Shown: piece by piece, positions 17,710-24,521 of the stretch
Layout of the letters: each line of letters starts with the position of its first letter
Numbering within the stretch: position 1 is the stretch's first letter
Source: CAYJLW01 sp964370965
Lineage (GTDB): Bacteria > Actinomycetota > Acidimicrobiia > UBA2766
Direction: 5' to 3'
Length of the DNA stretch: 24,521 nucleotides
Assembly: GCA_964370965.1 (NCBI GenBank)
Contig: CAYJLW010000062.1
Location: 1 to 24,521 of the forward strand
Program-made: the position numbers and the translations under genes
Notes under the pieces: generated by a model
What the model was told of the DNA's origin: nothing
Databases searched by the model: none
The model's input: the letters and a program-made list of their open reading frames with translations, nothing else

Positions 17710-17715
17710 TAATGT
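17710..17715 (+). promoter_or_regulatory. Possible -10 element for a leaderless antitoxin mRNA
   Basis: TAATGT lies 6 nt before the antitoxin ATG (17722), so transcription would start at about the A of the start codon. The gene has no recognisable ribosome binding site, which fits a leaderless mRNA, a common arrangement in actinobacteria. No clear -35 hexamer is seen. Confidence 0.4.
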
Positions 17716-17721
17716 CATGGC

Positions 17722-17958
17722 ATGCGTGTTGCCATCGACCGCGTGGGCCGCTTGGTAGTTCCCAAGCCATTGCGCGACCAGGTGGGCCTGTCCGAAGGTG
17801 GGCAGGTGGATGTCGTCGTCGAAGGGGCGGGCATCCGCATCGAACCCGTGTCCGGAGGCGAGGTTGTGGAGGAGGCCGGCTTCCTCGTCATTCCTCCTTC
17901 CGGGCGACGCCTGACGGACGACGACGTGCGGGAGATCCGCCTTGCCGACCAGCCGTAG
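17722..17958 (+). CDS. AbrB/MazE/SpoVT-fold antitoxin (VapB-like)
   Basis: A 78-residue protein with the swapped-hairpin AbrB pattern: IDRVGRLVVPKPLRDQVGL, then a Gly-rich turn, then VDVVVEGAGIRIEPV. Such proteins bind DNA as dimers and repress their own operon. The C-terminal ~25 residues (from GEVVEEAG to RLTDDDVREIRLADQ) would be the toxin-binding part. It lies 16 nt before a PIN-domain gene on the same strand, the usual order of type II VapBC pairs. It has no visible ribosome binding site and may be translated from a leaderless mRNA. Confidence 0.88.
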   Translation: MRVAIDRVGRLVVPKPLRDQVGLSEGGQVDVVVEGAGIRIEPVSGGEVVEEAGFLVIPPSGRRLTDDDVREIRLADQP

Positions 17959-17974
17959 GTCGTCCGGGAGAGGA

Positions 17975-18388
17975 GTGAAGCGCCACGCCCTCGTCGACAC
18001 GAGTGTGGCCGTGGCCGTTCTCGTCGCCGATCACGAGGCCCACGCAGGGACGGTGGAGGCCGTGGGCGGCATGGGGCTCGGCCTCGCGGGCCACGCCTGG
18101 TTCGAGACGTACTCGGTCCTCACGCGGCTCCCCGCTCCGTTGCGGCGATCGGCGAACGACGTGGGCCGGATGCTGGTGCGGAGCTTCCCGGACACGCGGT
18201 GGCTCGACGCCATGGCCGCGGGCAACCTCGCGGAGCGTCTCCCCGGGCTCGGAATCGCCGGAGGTGCCGTGTACGACGCGCTCGTGGGGATCGTCGCCGC
18301 CACAGCCGCATCCAAGCTCTACACGAGGGACGGCCGGGCACTCGCCGTGTACCGGGCTCTCGACGTCGACGCGGTCCTGCTCGCGTGA
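17975..18388 (+). CDS. PIN-domain ribonuclease toxin (VapC-like)
   Basis: A 137-residue PIN-domain protein. The four expected metal-binding acidic residues are present: D8 (LVDTSV), E44 (WFETYSVLTRL), D101 (VYDALV) and D119 (YTRDGRA). VapC toxins cut RNA, often tRNA, and are held in check by the adjacent antitoxin. The GTG at 17975 follows gggagagga directly; an in-frame TTG at 17942 would overlap the antitoxin gene but has weaker support. A 12-bp hairpin starts 4 nt after the stop. The pair sits between the purine operon and nitrite genes and looks complete. Confidence 0.9.
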   Translation: MKRHALVDTSVAVAVLVADHEAHAGTVEAVGGMGLGLAGHAWFETYSVLTRLPAPLRRSANDVGRMLVRSFPDTRWLDAMAAGNLAERLPGLGIAGGAVYDALVGIVAATAASKLYTRDGRALAVYRALDVDAVLLA

Positions 18389-18391
18389 TCT

Positions 18392-18418
18392 TCGAGGGGG
18401 GACTTCGTCCCCCCTCGA
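18392..18418 (+). terminator. Strong hairpin after the PIN toxin gene
   Basis: A perfect 12-bp stem (tcgaggggggac / gtcccccctcga) with a TTC loop begins 4 nt after the toxin stop codon. It should fold very stably and fits a transcription end for the toxin-antitoxin operon. No T-run follows, so it may rely on Rho or act as an mRNA 3'-end stabiliser. Confidence 0.6.
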
Positions 18419-18436
18419 TCTCCCCCCGGAGAACCG

Positions 18437-18482
18437 GGCCGCCGTCCGACCAGAGCGCCGTTCCCGGCCGGCAGAGCCGGCC
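18437..18482. repeat. Palindromic extragenic repeat, copy 1
   Basis: A ~46-nt element made of ggccgccgtccg, six variable bases, gcgccgtt, and a terminal hairpin ggccggc-aga-gccggcc. The same order recurs at 18548-18594. It is non-coding and lies between the PIN toxin and nirB. Confidence 0.6.
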
Positions 18483-18547
18483 CTCCGGCCACACTGCCCG
18501 GACGCCCAACCCCGACCAAAGGGAGGCCCCCTCCCCCCCTGGGGCGC

Positions 18548-18594
18548 GGCCGCCGTCCGGGTCGCGCGCCGTTGCGGCCGGGCGGAGCCCGGCC
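18548..18594. repeat. Palindromic extragenic repeat, copy 2
   Basis: The second copy has the identical ggccgccgtccg and gcgccgtt blocks at the same spacing, then a hairpin ggccgggc-gga-gcccggcc. Several stem changes are compensated on both sides, so base pairing has been kept while the sequence drifted. Apart from these repeats, the hairpin at 18392 and the operator at 18676, the 348 nt between toxin and nirB hold nothing I recognise. Confidence 0.6.
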
Positions 18595-18675
18595 TGGCGA
18601 GCATGTCGTCCTCGGCCACCGGCCGGGCTGACGCGTGAGGGCGCGCCCGGCGGTGCCCCGGGCCGCGAGAACCCC

Positions 18676-18713
18676 TTAACGGAGCGGCAACGAGCCGGGA
18701 ACGTGGGGGCAAC
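18676..18713 (+). promoter_or_regulatory. GlnR-like nitrogen-control operator upstream of nirB
   Basis: Four half-sites stand in perfect 11-bp phase: TTAAC, N6, GCAAC, N6, GGAAC, N6, GCAAC, with each AC pair at 18679, 18690, 18701 and 18712. This matches the spacing and AC/GnAAC core of the GlnR boxes known from actinomycete nitrogen genes, where nirB is a known target. The array ends 23 nt before the nirB ATG. The pattern is seen directly; that GlnR binds it is inference. Confidence 0.65.
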
Positions 18714-18736
18714 AGCCGAGGGCGAAGCTGCCTGTC

Positions 18737-21301
18737 ATGAACGGCGGACGACAGCGCACCCTCGTGGTGATCGGATTCGGCATGGTCGCCCACAGGCTCG
18801 TGACCTCCCTCGTGGAGCGCGACGGTGGCCGGGGGTGGCGTGTCGTCGTGTGCGGTGAGGAGCCTCGCGGGGCGTACGACAGGGTGGCGTTGTCCTCCCT
18901 GTTCGCGGGGCGGACCCCGGAGGACCTCTCGCTGGACGAGACGTGCCTCGCCGACGCCGACGCCGGCGTCGAGGTGTGCCTGGGCGAGACCGTCACGGCT
19001 CTCGATCCCGGTGCCCGGACGGTGACTACGACCGGAGGGAGAAGCCTCCCGTTCGACGCGGCGGTCCTGGCCACCGGGTCCGTGCCGTTCGTGCCCCCGG
19101 TGCCCGGCCGGGAGGCGCGCGGCGTGTTCGCGTTCCGCACGATCGCGGACGTGGAGGCGATCCGGGCGTGGACGACCGGCCGTCCGGTCGCGACACGCAG
19201 AGGGGTTGTGATCGGCGGGGGCCTGCTGGGCCTGGAGGCGGCGGACGCCCTCCTGCAAGTCGGCATCGAGACCCATGTCGTGGAGATCGCCCCTCGGCTC
19301 ATGCCCGCCCAGGTGGACGCGGGCGGTGCCGAGGCCGTCCGGGCCCGGGTCGAGGAGCTCGGCGTCCACGTACACGTGGGGACGGCGGCGGCCGAGATCC
19401 TCACGGACGCTGCCGGTGCCGTGAGCGGCGTTCGCCTCGGAACGGGCAGCGACGTGGCCGCCGACCTCGTCGTGTTCTCCGCCGGGATCCGTCCCAGGGA
19501 CGAGCTTGCCCGGGCGGCGGGGCTCGACGTGGGCCGCCGTGGAGGGGTCGTCGTGGACGAGGCCTGTGCCACGTCGCACCCGGACGTGTACGCGGTGGGC
19601 GAGTGCGCCGAGGCGGCCGGGCGGCTCTGGGGTCTGGTCTCCCCCGGCTACCGGATGGCCGACGTCGTCGCCGAGCGCCTCACGGGCGGCGAGGCCACGT
19701 TCACGCCCCCGGCGGTGGCGGCGAAGCTCAAGGTGCTGGGTCTCGACGTCGCCGGCCTCGGCGATCCGGAGGCCTCCGAGGCCGCCGGAGGGAAGACGGT
19801 CGTCTACGCCAATCCTGTGACGCAGGTCTACCGGAAGGTCGTGCTCTCGCCCGACGGCACCGAGCTCCGGGGCGCCGTGCTCGTCGGGGACACGGACGGC
19901 TATGCCATGCTCACGCAGATGGTGGCCGGGGTCACGCCCGTCCCGGCCGACCCGGGGCGCCTCGTCGTCCCGGGTCCGCTCGCCGCTCCCGAGACGACCA
20001 CGGCTGCGCTCGGGGACGACGTCGCGGTGTGCTCGTGCCAGGGCGTCACGGCGGGGGCTGTCCGCGCGGCGGTCCGGGAGAAGGGGCTCACCCGCGTGCC
20101 GGACGTCAAGCGGGAGACCGGGGCGGGCACGGGCTGCGGCGGCTGCGTGCCGCTTGTCGAGTCGATCCTGGCGGGCGAGCTCGCCGTCTCCGGCGAGGTC
20201 GACCGTCGTCTCTGCGAGCACTTCGCGCAGAGCCGCTCCGAGCTCTTCGACGTTCTCTTGGGCACCGGGATCCGCACGTTCGCCGCGCTCTTGGAGCGTC
20301 ACGGCACGGGCAGGGGATGTGAGGTGTGCAAGCCGGCCGTGGCGTCGATCCTCGCCGCCCTCGACGACGGCCACGTCCTCGACGGGGAGTGGGCCGGGCT
20401 CCAGGACACGAACGACCACCTCCTCGCCAACATGCAGAAGGACGGCTCCTACTCCGTCGTCCCGCGCATCCCGGGCGGTGAGATCACCCCGGCGAAGCTC
20501 CTCGCCCTCGGCGAGGTGGCCCGGGACTTCGGCCTCTACACGAAGGTGACGGGCGCCCAGCGCATCGCCCTCTTCGGCGCCCGGGCGGGCGAGCTGCCGG
20601 AGATCTGGGGACGGCTCGCCGCCGCCGGGTTCGAGTCCGGGCACGCGTATGCGAAGGCCGTGCGCACGGTGAAGAGCTGCGTGGGCTCCGCGTGGTGCCG
20701 GTACGGCGTGGGCGACTCCGTCGGCCTCGCCGTCGACCTCGAGCTCCGCTACCGGGGCCTGCGCTCCCCCCACAAGATCAAGGCCGCCGTCTCCGGGTGT
20801 GCCCGGGAGTGCGCCGAGGCCAACAGCAAGGACGTGGGCGTCGTCGCCACCGAGTCGGGCTGGAACCTCTACGTCGGCGGCAACGGCGGCATGCGGCCCC
20901 GACACGCCGTCCCCCTCGCCACAGGTCTCGACGAAGCGGGCCTCGTCCGTCTCGTGGACCGCTTCGTGATGTTCTACATCCGCACCGCCGACCACATGGA
21001 GCGCACCTCCGTTTGGCTCGCCAGGCGCCCGGGCGGCGTGGAGGAACTGCGGCGCATCCTCGTGGAGGACGCCCTCGGCATCTGCGCGGACCTCGAGGCC
21101 GCCATGGCGGGCGCGCTCGCCGGGTACGAGTGCGAGTGGAAGGCGGCCCTCGCCGACCCGGACCGCCTCGCCCGTTTCCGGCACTTCGTGAACGCCGAGG
21201 GCGACGACCCGGCGATCGTGTTCGTGGAGGAGCGCGGCCAGATCCGTCCGGCATCGCCGGCGGAGAGGGAAGATCCGGCAACGGAGGTGGCATTGCGATG
21301 A
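18737..21301 (+). CDS. nirB: Assimilatory nitrite reductase large subunit NirB
   Basis: NirB reduces nitrite to ammonium in the cytoplasm with NAD(P)H. The 854-residue protein has the full family layout. An FAD/NAD oxidoreductase part comes first, with Rossmann motifs GFGMVA (13-18) and VVIGGGLLGLEAA (~157-169). A BFD-like [2Fe-2S] domain follows with C432/C434 (CSCQG) and C467/C470 (CGGC). The sirohaem/[4Fe-4S] domain has C648/C654 (SCVGSAWCRYG) and C688/C692 (SGCAREC). Every expected ligand is present, so it looks functional. The ATG at 18737 is preceded by gagggcgaag. A GlnR-like operator lies just upstream. The stop overlaps the nirD start (ATGA), and a formate/nitrite-type transporter follows, making a nitrite uptake and reduction operon. 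Confidence 0.97.
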   Translation: MNGGRQRTLVVIGFGMVAHRLVTSLVERDGGRGWRVVVCGEEPRGAYDRVALSSLFAGRTPEDLSLDETCLADADAGVEVCLGETVTALDPGARTVTTTGGRSLPFDAAVLATGSVPFVPPVPGREARGVFAFRTIADVEAIRAWTTGRPVATRRGVVIGGGLLGLEAADALLQVGIETHVVEIAPRLMPAQVDAGGAEAVRARVEELGVHVHVGTAAAEILTDAAGAVSGVRLGTGSDVAADLVVFSAGIRPRDELARAAGLDVGRRGGVVVDEACATSHPDVYAVGECAEAAGRLWGLVSPGYRMADVVAERLTGGEATFTPPAVAAKLKVLGLDVAGLGDPEASEAAGGKTVVYANPVTQVYRKVVLSPDGTELRGAVLVGDTDGYAMLTQMVAGVTPVPADPGRLVVPGPLAAPETTTAALGDDVAVCSCQGVTAGAVRAAVREKGLTRVPDVKRETGAGTGCGGCVPLVESILAGELAVSGEVDRRLCEHFAQSRSELFDVLLGTGIRTFAALLERHGTGRGCEVCKPAVASILAALDDGHVLDGEWAGLQDTNDHLLANMQKDGSYSVVPRIPGGEITPAKLLALGEVARDFGLYTKVTGAQRIALFGARAGELPEIWGRLAAAGFESGHAYAKAVRTVKSCVGSAWCRYGVGDSVGLAVDLELRYRGLRSPHKIKAAVSGCARECAEANSKDVGVVATESGWNLYVGGNGGMRPRHAVPLATGLDEAGLVRLVDRFVMFYIRTADHMERTSVWLARRPGGVEELRRILVEDALGICADLEAAMAGALAGYECEWKAALADPDRLARFRHFVNAEGDDPAIVFVEERGQIRPASPAEREDPATEVALR

Positions 21302-21723
21302 CGGCTGCACGCAAGCGACAGGGAGGACGCGTCACATGCACAGCGACGCCGACACCGACGCCGACCCCGCGGGTGGCGCGGGCGGGGACGGGAGACGCGA
21401 TCTGGGTGGACGTCTGCCCGGTCGAGGACCTCACTCCGGACAGGGGCGCCTGCGCCCTCGTGCGCGGGGAGCAGGTGGCACTGTTCCGCCTTGCCCCGGA
21501 GGGCGCCCTCCACGCCGTGTCCAACCACGACCCCTTCACCGGGGTCGGCGTCATCTCCCGGGGCCTCGTGGGCTCCCGTGGGGACGTCCCCAAGGTCGTC
21601 TCACCCCTGCGCAGGCACGCCTTCGCCCTCACGACCGGCGAATGCTTCGACGACCCCGCCGTGCGCCTCAGGACGTACGCGGTGCGCGTCCGCGACGGCG
21701 TCGTGCAGGTTGCCGCCCGCTGA
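21298..21723 (+). CDS. nirD: Nitrite reductase small subunit NirD
   Basis: A 141-residue Rieske-like small subunit. The family segment SNHDPFTGVGVISRG, then GDVPKVVSPLRRHAFAL, then TGECFDDPAVRLRTYAVRV is clear. As in known NirD proteins, the Rieske ligand pairs are not intact: asparagine stands before the first His, and no Cys is found in SPLRRH, so no [2Fe-2S] cluster is expected. An N-terminal extension of ~35 residues contains a TPTPTPTP run. The ATG overlaps the nirB stop as ATGA and has a strong ggaggt 9 nt upstream. A much longer frame running back through nirB is a shadow. Confidence 0.93.
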   Translation: MTAARKRQGGRVTCTATPTPTPTPRVARAGTGDAIWVDVCPVEDLTPDRGACALVRGEQVALFRLAPEGALHAVSNHDPFTGVGVISRGLVGSRGDVPKVVSPLRRHAFALTTGECFDDPAVRLRTYAVRVRDGVVQVAAR

Positions 21724-21746
21724 TCCCGACCCCGGAGGCCAGGACC

Positions 21747-22622
21747 ATGCCCGTCACGATCGCCGATGCCCTCGCGGAGGCGGGTGCCGCGGCGGCCGCC
21801 AAGGCCGAGGCCGCCGGCCGGAGTCCCTCCCGGTACTTCGCCTGCTCGGCTCTCGCCGGCGCCTACGTGGGGGTCGCCGTCGTCGTGCTCCTCTCCGTGG
21901 CCGGGCCTCTGGCGGCCGCCGGCTCCCCCGCCACGCGGCTCGTGGCCGGGGCGGTCTTCGGCGTCGCCCTCACGCTCGTCGTCTTCGCCGGTGCCGAGCT
22001 GTTCACCGGCAACGCCATGTTCATGGTGCAGGGCCTCTGGGCCCGCAGCGTGGGCGCGGGCGGGCTCGCCGGCGTGTGGGCGATCTCCTTTGCGGGGAAC
22101 GTGGCCGGGTCGGTCGCCTTCGCCGCCGCCGTGCGCGCCTCCGGGGTCCTCGCTGCCGGCGGGAAGCCGTCGCCGGCTGCGACCCTCCTCGCGGGAACGG
22201 TGCAGGCCAAGATCGGGGCTTCGGGAACGCAGCTCTTCTGGCGGGCCGTTCTGTGCAACATGCTCGTCTGTCTCGGCCTCTGGATGGCGACACGAACCCG
22301 AAGCGACGCCGCCAAGCTCGTCGTGCTGTCCTGGGCCCTGCTCTCCTTCGTGGTCTCGGGCTTCGAGCACTCTGTCGCCAACATGACGTCGTTCTCGTTG
22401 GCGGTCTTCCAGGGCGACGCCGGCTGGGGCGACCTCGCCCGGAACCTGGCCTGGACTGTGCCGGGGAACGTCCTCGGCGGCGGCCTCCTCGTGGGCGTCG
22501 CCTACGCGTGGACGAGCGGGCGCCGGAGCCGGCCGACCCCCGACCTGTCCCGCGTCCCGCCGACGGAAGCGCGGGAGATCGTCCCACGGAGGATCCGGGA
22601 GGTCCCTACCGGAGATCTCTGA
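21747..22622 (+). CDS. Formate/nitrite transporter family channel (NirC/FocA-like)
   Basis: A 291-residue inner-membrane protein of the FNT family, which forms pentameric channels for nitrite, formate or similar small anions. About six hydrophobic segments are visible. Family motifs include AGAELFTGNAMFM in the second helix region, NMLVCLGLWMA, and SGFEHSVANM, which carries the conserved pore histidine region. The ATG has ggagg 8 nt upstream and lies 23 nt after the nirD stop, so it belongs to the same operon. The context argues for nitrite import, as in NirC, rather than formate. The hydrophilic C-terminus (~40 residues, Arg/Pro-rich) is encoded across the 17-bp overlap with the end of purB on the other strand. 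Confidence 0.92.
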   Translation: MPVTIADALAEAGAAAAAKAEAAGRSPSRYFACSALAGAYVGVAVVVLLSVAGPLAAAGSPATRLVAGAVFGVALTLVVFAGAELFTGNAMFMVQGLWARSVGAGGLAGVWAISFAGNVAGSVAFAAAVRASGVLAAGGKPSPAATLLAGTVQAKIGASGTQLFWRAVLCNMLVCLGLWMATRTRSDAAKLVVLSWALLSFVVSGFEHSVANMTSFSLAVFQGDAGWGDLARNLAWTVPGNVLGGGLLVGVAYAWTSGRRSRPTPDLSRVPPTEAREIVPRRIREVPTGDL

Positions 22623-23907
22623 GCCGGGCGAACACGGGGTCCATGCGCCCCAGCATGCGATCGAGGCCGAAGAGGCCGTCGATGCTGTCGGGGTCGAGGA
22701 CGGCGGTGACGTCGGGCGTCTCCTTCAGCACCTCGCGGAGGTGGCGGTTCTCGGTGAGGGCGGTGCGGGCCGCCGCCTGCACGATGCGGTAGGCGGGATC
22801 GCGGTCGACGCCCGCCTCGACGAGGCCGAGGAGGACGTTCTGACTGAAGAGGGCCCCGTGGGTGCGCTCCATGTTCTCCGCCATGCGCTCCGGATGCACC
22901 TGCATGCCCTCGACGACTCGGATCGTGCGTTCGGTCATGTAGTCCAGGCAGATCGTGGCGTCGGGAAGGACGATGCGCTCGACGGAGGAGTGGCTGATGT
23001 CGCGCTGGTGCCAGAGGGCGACGTCGGAGAGGCCCGCCTCGGCGTAGCCCCGCATCACGCGGGCGAGGCCGGAGATCCGTTCGCAGGTGATCGGGTTCCG
23101 CTTGTGCGGCATCGCCGAGGAGCCCTTCTGGCGGGAACCGAAGGGCTCTGAGACCTCGCCCACCTCCGAGCGCTGCAGGTGGCGGATCTCGAGCGCGATC
23201 TGCTCGCAGGCGGTGGCGGCGAGGGCGAGGGTGCAGAGGAGCTCGGCGTGGCGGTCGCGGGCGACGACCTGTGTGGACGCGGGCTCCACGCCGAGCCCGA
23301 GACGGTCGCAGACCGCCGCCTCCACAGCGGGTGGGACCTGGCTGTACGTGCCCACCGCGCCCGAGAGCTTGCCCACGCCGATCGCTTCCCGGGCGCGGCG
23401 CAGGCGGTCGCGCGAGCGGGCGGCGGCGTGCGCCCAGGCGGCGCAGACGTGGCCGAACGTCGTGGGCTCGGCGTGCATGCCGTGCGTGCGTCCGGCCATC
23501 GGCACCGCCCGGTAGCGTTCGGCGGACTCCACGCAGGCCGCCACGAGTCGGTCGAAGCGGGCGAGGAGGAGGTCGGCGGCCCGCACGCAGAGCGTGGCGA
23601 GGGCGGTGTCCACGACGTCGGAGGACGTGAGGCCGTAGTGGATCCAGCGGCCCTCGGGCATCCCCACGGTCTCGGCCACGTTCGTGACGAAGGCGATGAC
23701 GTCGTGATCGACCTCCGCCTCGATCTCGGCGATGCGACCGACGTCGAAGCCCCCGCGTTCCCGGAGGGCTTGGGCGGCCTCGCGGGGTACGACACCCTCC
23801 GCCGCCCAGGCGTCGAGAGCGGCCTGCTCGACGGCGAGCCAGGCGCCGAACTTCGACTCGTCGGACCAGACGGCGCCCATCTCGGGCAATGAATATCGGG
23901 GGATCAT
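22606..23907 (-). CDS. purB: Adenylosuccinate lyase PurB
   Basis: PurB cleaves SAICAR to AICAR and adenylosuccinate to AMP. The 433-residue protein is of normal length for the short bacterial form. The fumarase/aspartase superfamily signature GSSAMPHKRNPI is at ~262-273 and includes the flexible-loop catalytic serine (S263/S264). The general-acid histidine is H142 in GRTHGMHAEPTTFG, and YGLTSSDVVDT (~91-101) is the substrate-binding segment. The ATG at 23907 begins MIPRYSLPEM, the normal start; no strong ribosome binding site is seen. It reads toward the nitrite operon and overlaps its last gene by 17 bp tail to tail. It is separated from purC by ~5.5 kb of nitrite and toxin-antitoxin genes on the opposite strand. 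Confidence 0.97.
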   Translation of the reverse strand: MIPRYSLPEMGAVWSDESKFGAWLAVEQAALDAWAAEGVVPREAAQALRERGGFDVGRIAEIEAEVDHDVIAFVTNVAETVGMPEGRWIHYGLTSSDVVDTALATLCVRAADLLLARFDRLVAACVESAERYRAVPMAGRTHGMHAEPTTFGHVCAAWAHAAARSRDRLRRAREAIGVGKLSGAVGTYSQVPPAVEAAVCDRLGLGVEPASTQVVARDRHAELLCTLALAATACEQIALEIRHLQRSEVGEVSEPFGSRQKGSSAMPHKRNPITCERISGLARVMRGYAEAGLSDVALWHQRDISHSSVERIVLPDATICLDYMTERTIRVVEGMQVHPERMAENMERTHGALFSQNVLLGLVEAGVDRDPAYRIVQAAARTALTENRHLREVLKETPDVTAVLDPDSIDGLFGLDRMLGRMDPVFARLRDLR

Positions 23908-23950
23908 GCGCCCATTCTGCCCGCCGGGAGGAACGGGGGCCCAGCGCCCG

Positions 23951-24521
23951 TCAGGGAGTAGGGGTCGGAGTGGGGGTCGGCGTCGGGTCCGGGGTCGGGT
24001 CCGGCGACGGGCTCGGCGGCGGTGGCGGTGGGGGAGCGGGCGGTGCCGGTGCCGCCGCCTTCTTCTTCGCCGGGGTGGGGGGCGGCTTCGGTGTCGTGGC
24101 CGGGGCGGCGGTCACCGTCGGTGTGGGCGTGGCGACCGGCGTCGTGGCGGGCACCGGGGCCAGGGTGGTGGTCGCCGACTCGTCGGCGGTGACCGTGACG
24201 TCGCCGCGGGTGATCGTCTCCCCCTTGACCTGCGCGGCGACCTCCTTCTCGGGCTTCACGATCGTGAGCGCCAAGGCGGTGCCCACGAGACTCAGAGCGA
24301 CGGCCACCGCCGCTACGAGGACGACCAGTTGGCCCTTGGACCGGGGAGTGGCGGTGCCGACCTTCTTCGCCGGCTCTGCCTTCGCCTTGCGGCCGCCCGG
24401 TTTCGATCCGGGGGGCGGCGTCGGGCGAGGCGCCCCGCCGGCAGCCTGGCCCGGGGGGACGTGCCACGTGGCCGTGGCCGCCGTGACGGGCGGAAGGGCG
24501 CCGGCGGGAGGGGGTGGGAGC
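23951..24521 (-). CDS. Single-pass membrane protein with Thr/Pro tail (5' end outside window)
   Basis: The frame is open from the window edge to the TGA at 23951, about 189 codons, so the start is missing. In order: a Pro-rich segment (with TWHVPPGQ), a basic Lys/Arg/Ala stretch (GGRKAKAEPAKK), one hydrophobic helix (LVVLVAAVAVALSLVGTALAL), a short charged part (VKPEKEVAAQVKGETITRGD), then a long Thr/Ala/Pro-rich tail ending in alternating Thr-Pro. The basic patch before the helix predicts the N-terminus inside and the tail outside. The GTG at 24307 lies within the helix and cannot be the real start. No family is recognised. It may be a surface or cell-wall-spanning protein; the Thr/Pro tail could be a rigid stalk or glycosylation region. 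Confidence 0.65.
   Translation of the reverse strand, partial: LPPPPAGALPPVTAATATWHVPPGQAAGGAPRPTPPPGSKPGGRKAKAEPAKKVGTATPRSKGQLVVLVAAVAVALSLVGTALALTIVKPEKEVAAQVKGETITRGDVTVTADESATTTLAPVPATTPVATPTPTVTAAPATTPKPPPTPAKKKAAAPAPPAPPPPPPPSPSPDPTPDPTPTPTPTPTP

Noticed and set aside
17888..21310. 1140-codon minus-strand frame opposite nirB
   Set aside because: It is antisense to a nirB with all cofactor ligands, and its translation is low-complexity Arg/His/Glu/Gly sequence typical of shadow frames.
23904..24467. A second long minus-strand frame (187 codons) overlapping the Thr/Pro-tail protein
   Set aside because: It is an Arg/Gly-rich shadow frame without a membrane helix or recognisable motif, and it overlaps the purB start. 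The frame ending at 23951 has a coherent basic-helix-tail layout.

Overview
The window looks like part of a draft or metagenome-assembled genome of a high-GC actinobacterium. The support is the very GC-rich third codon positions, frequent GTG starts, a Bacillus-type Fe-S PurF, a NirBD nitrite reductase, and a GlnR-like operator of the kind described in actinomycetes. An Acidimicrobiia-like lineage is only a guess. A run of exactly 100 N (82-181) marks a scaffold join, and it has removed the 5' end of purF.

Layout, left to right. (1) 1-81: three identical 27-bp tandem repeats running into the gap. (2) 182-1186: the 3' part of purF (+). (3) 1287-2195: a SAM-dependent methyltransferase (+). (4) 2377-7135: a signalling block (+) of a membrane GAF histidine kinase, a single-domain response regulator, a FIST-domain sensor protein and a soluble PAS histidine kinase of the BarA type without a receiver domain. 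(5) 7154-12647: a glycan block, with a large polytopic glycosyltransferase-like membrane protein (-) divergent from GT2, FAD oxidoreductase and GT2 (+). (6) 12643-12842: an intergenic repeat cluster with two 46-bp direct repeats and an array of ten 8-bp units of two types. (7) 12876-17051: the operon purC-purS-purQ-purL (-), joined by three 4-nt stop/start overlaps. (8) 17140-17541: a small proline-rich two-helix membrane protein (-). (9) 17722-18388: an AbrB-type antitoxin and PIN-domain toxin pair (+). (10) 18389-18736: a non-coding stretch with a strong hairpin, a pair of diverged palindromic repeats and a four-half-site GlnR-like operator. (11) 18737-22622: nirB, nirD and a formate/nitrite-family transporter (+). 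(12) 22606-23907: purB (-), overlapping the transporter gene tail to tail. (13) 23951-24521: a partial single-pass membrane protein (-) with a Thr/Pro-repeat tail.

Purine synthesis is the backbone: purB, purC, purS, purQ and purL read leftward, while purF lies far away and reads the other way. Two accessory segments sit inside this backbone: toxin-antitoxin plus nitrite assimilation between purB and purC, and signalling plus glycan genes between purL and purF. The nirB-nirD-transporter set forms one coherent nitrite uptake and reduction unit, probably under nitrogen control. The signalling block looks like one sensory pathway whose output cannot be read from this window. I found no CRISPR array, tRNA, rRNA or intact transposase gene.
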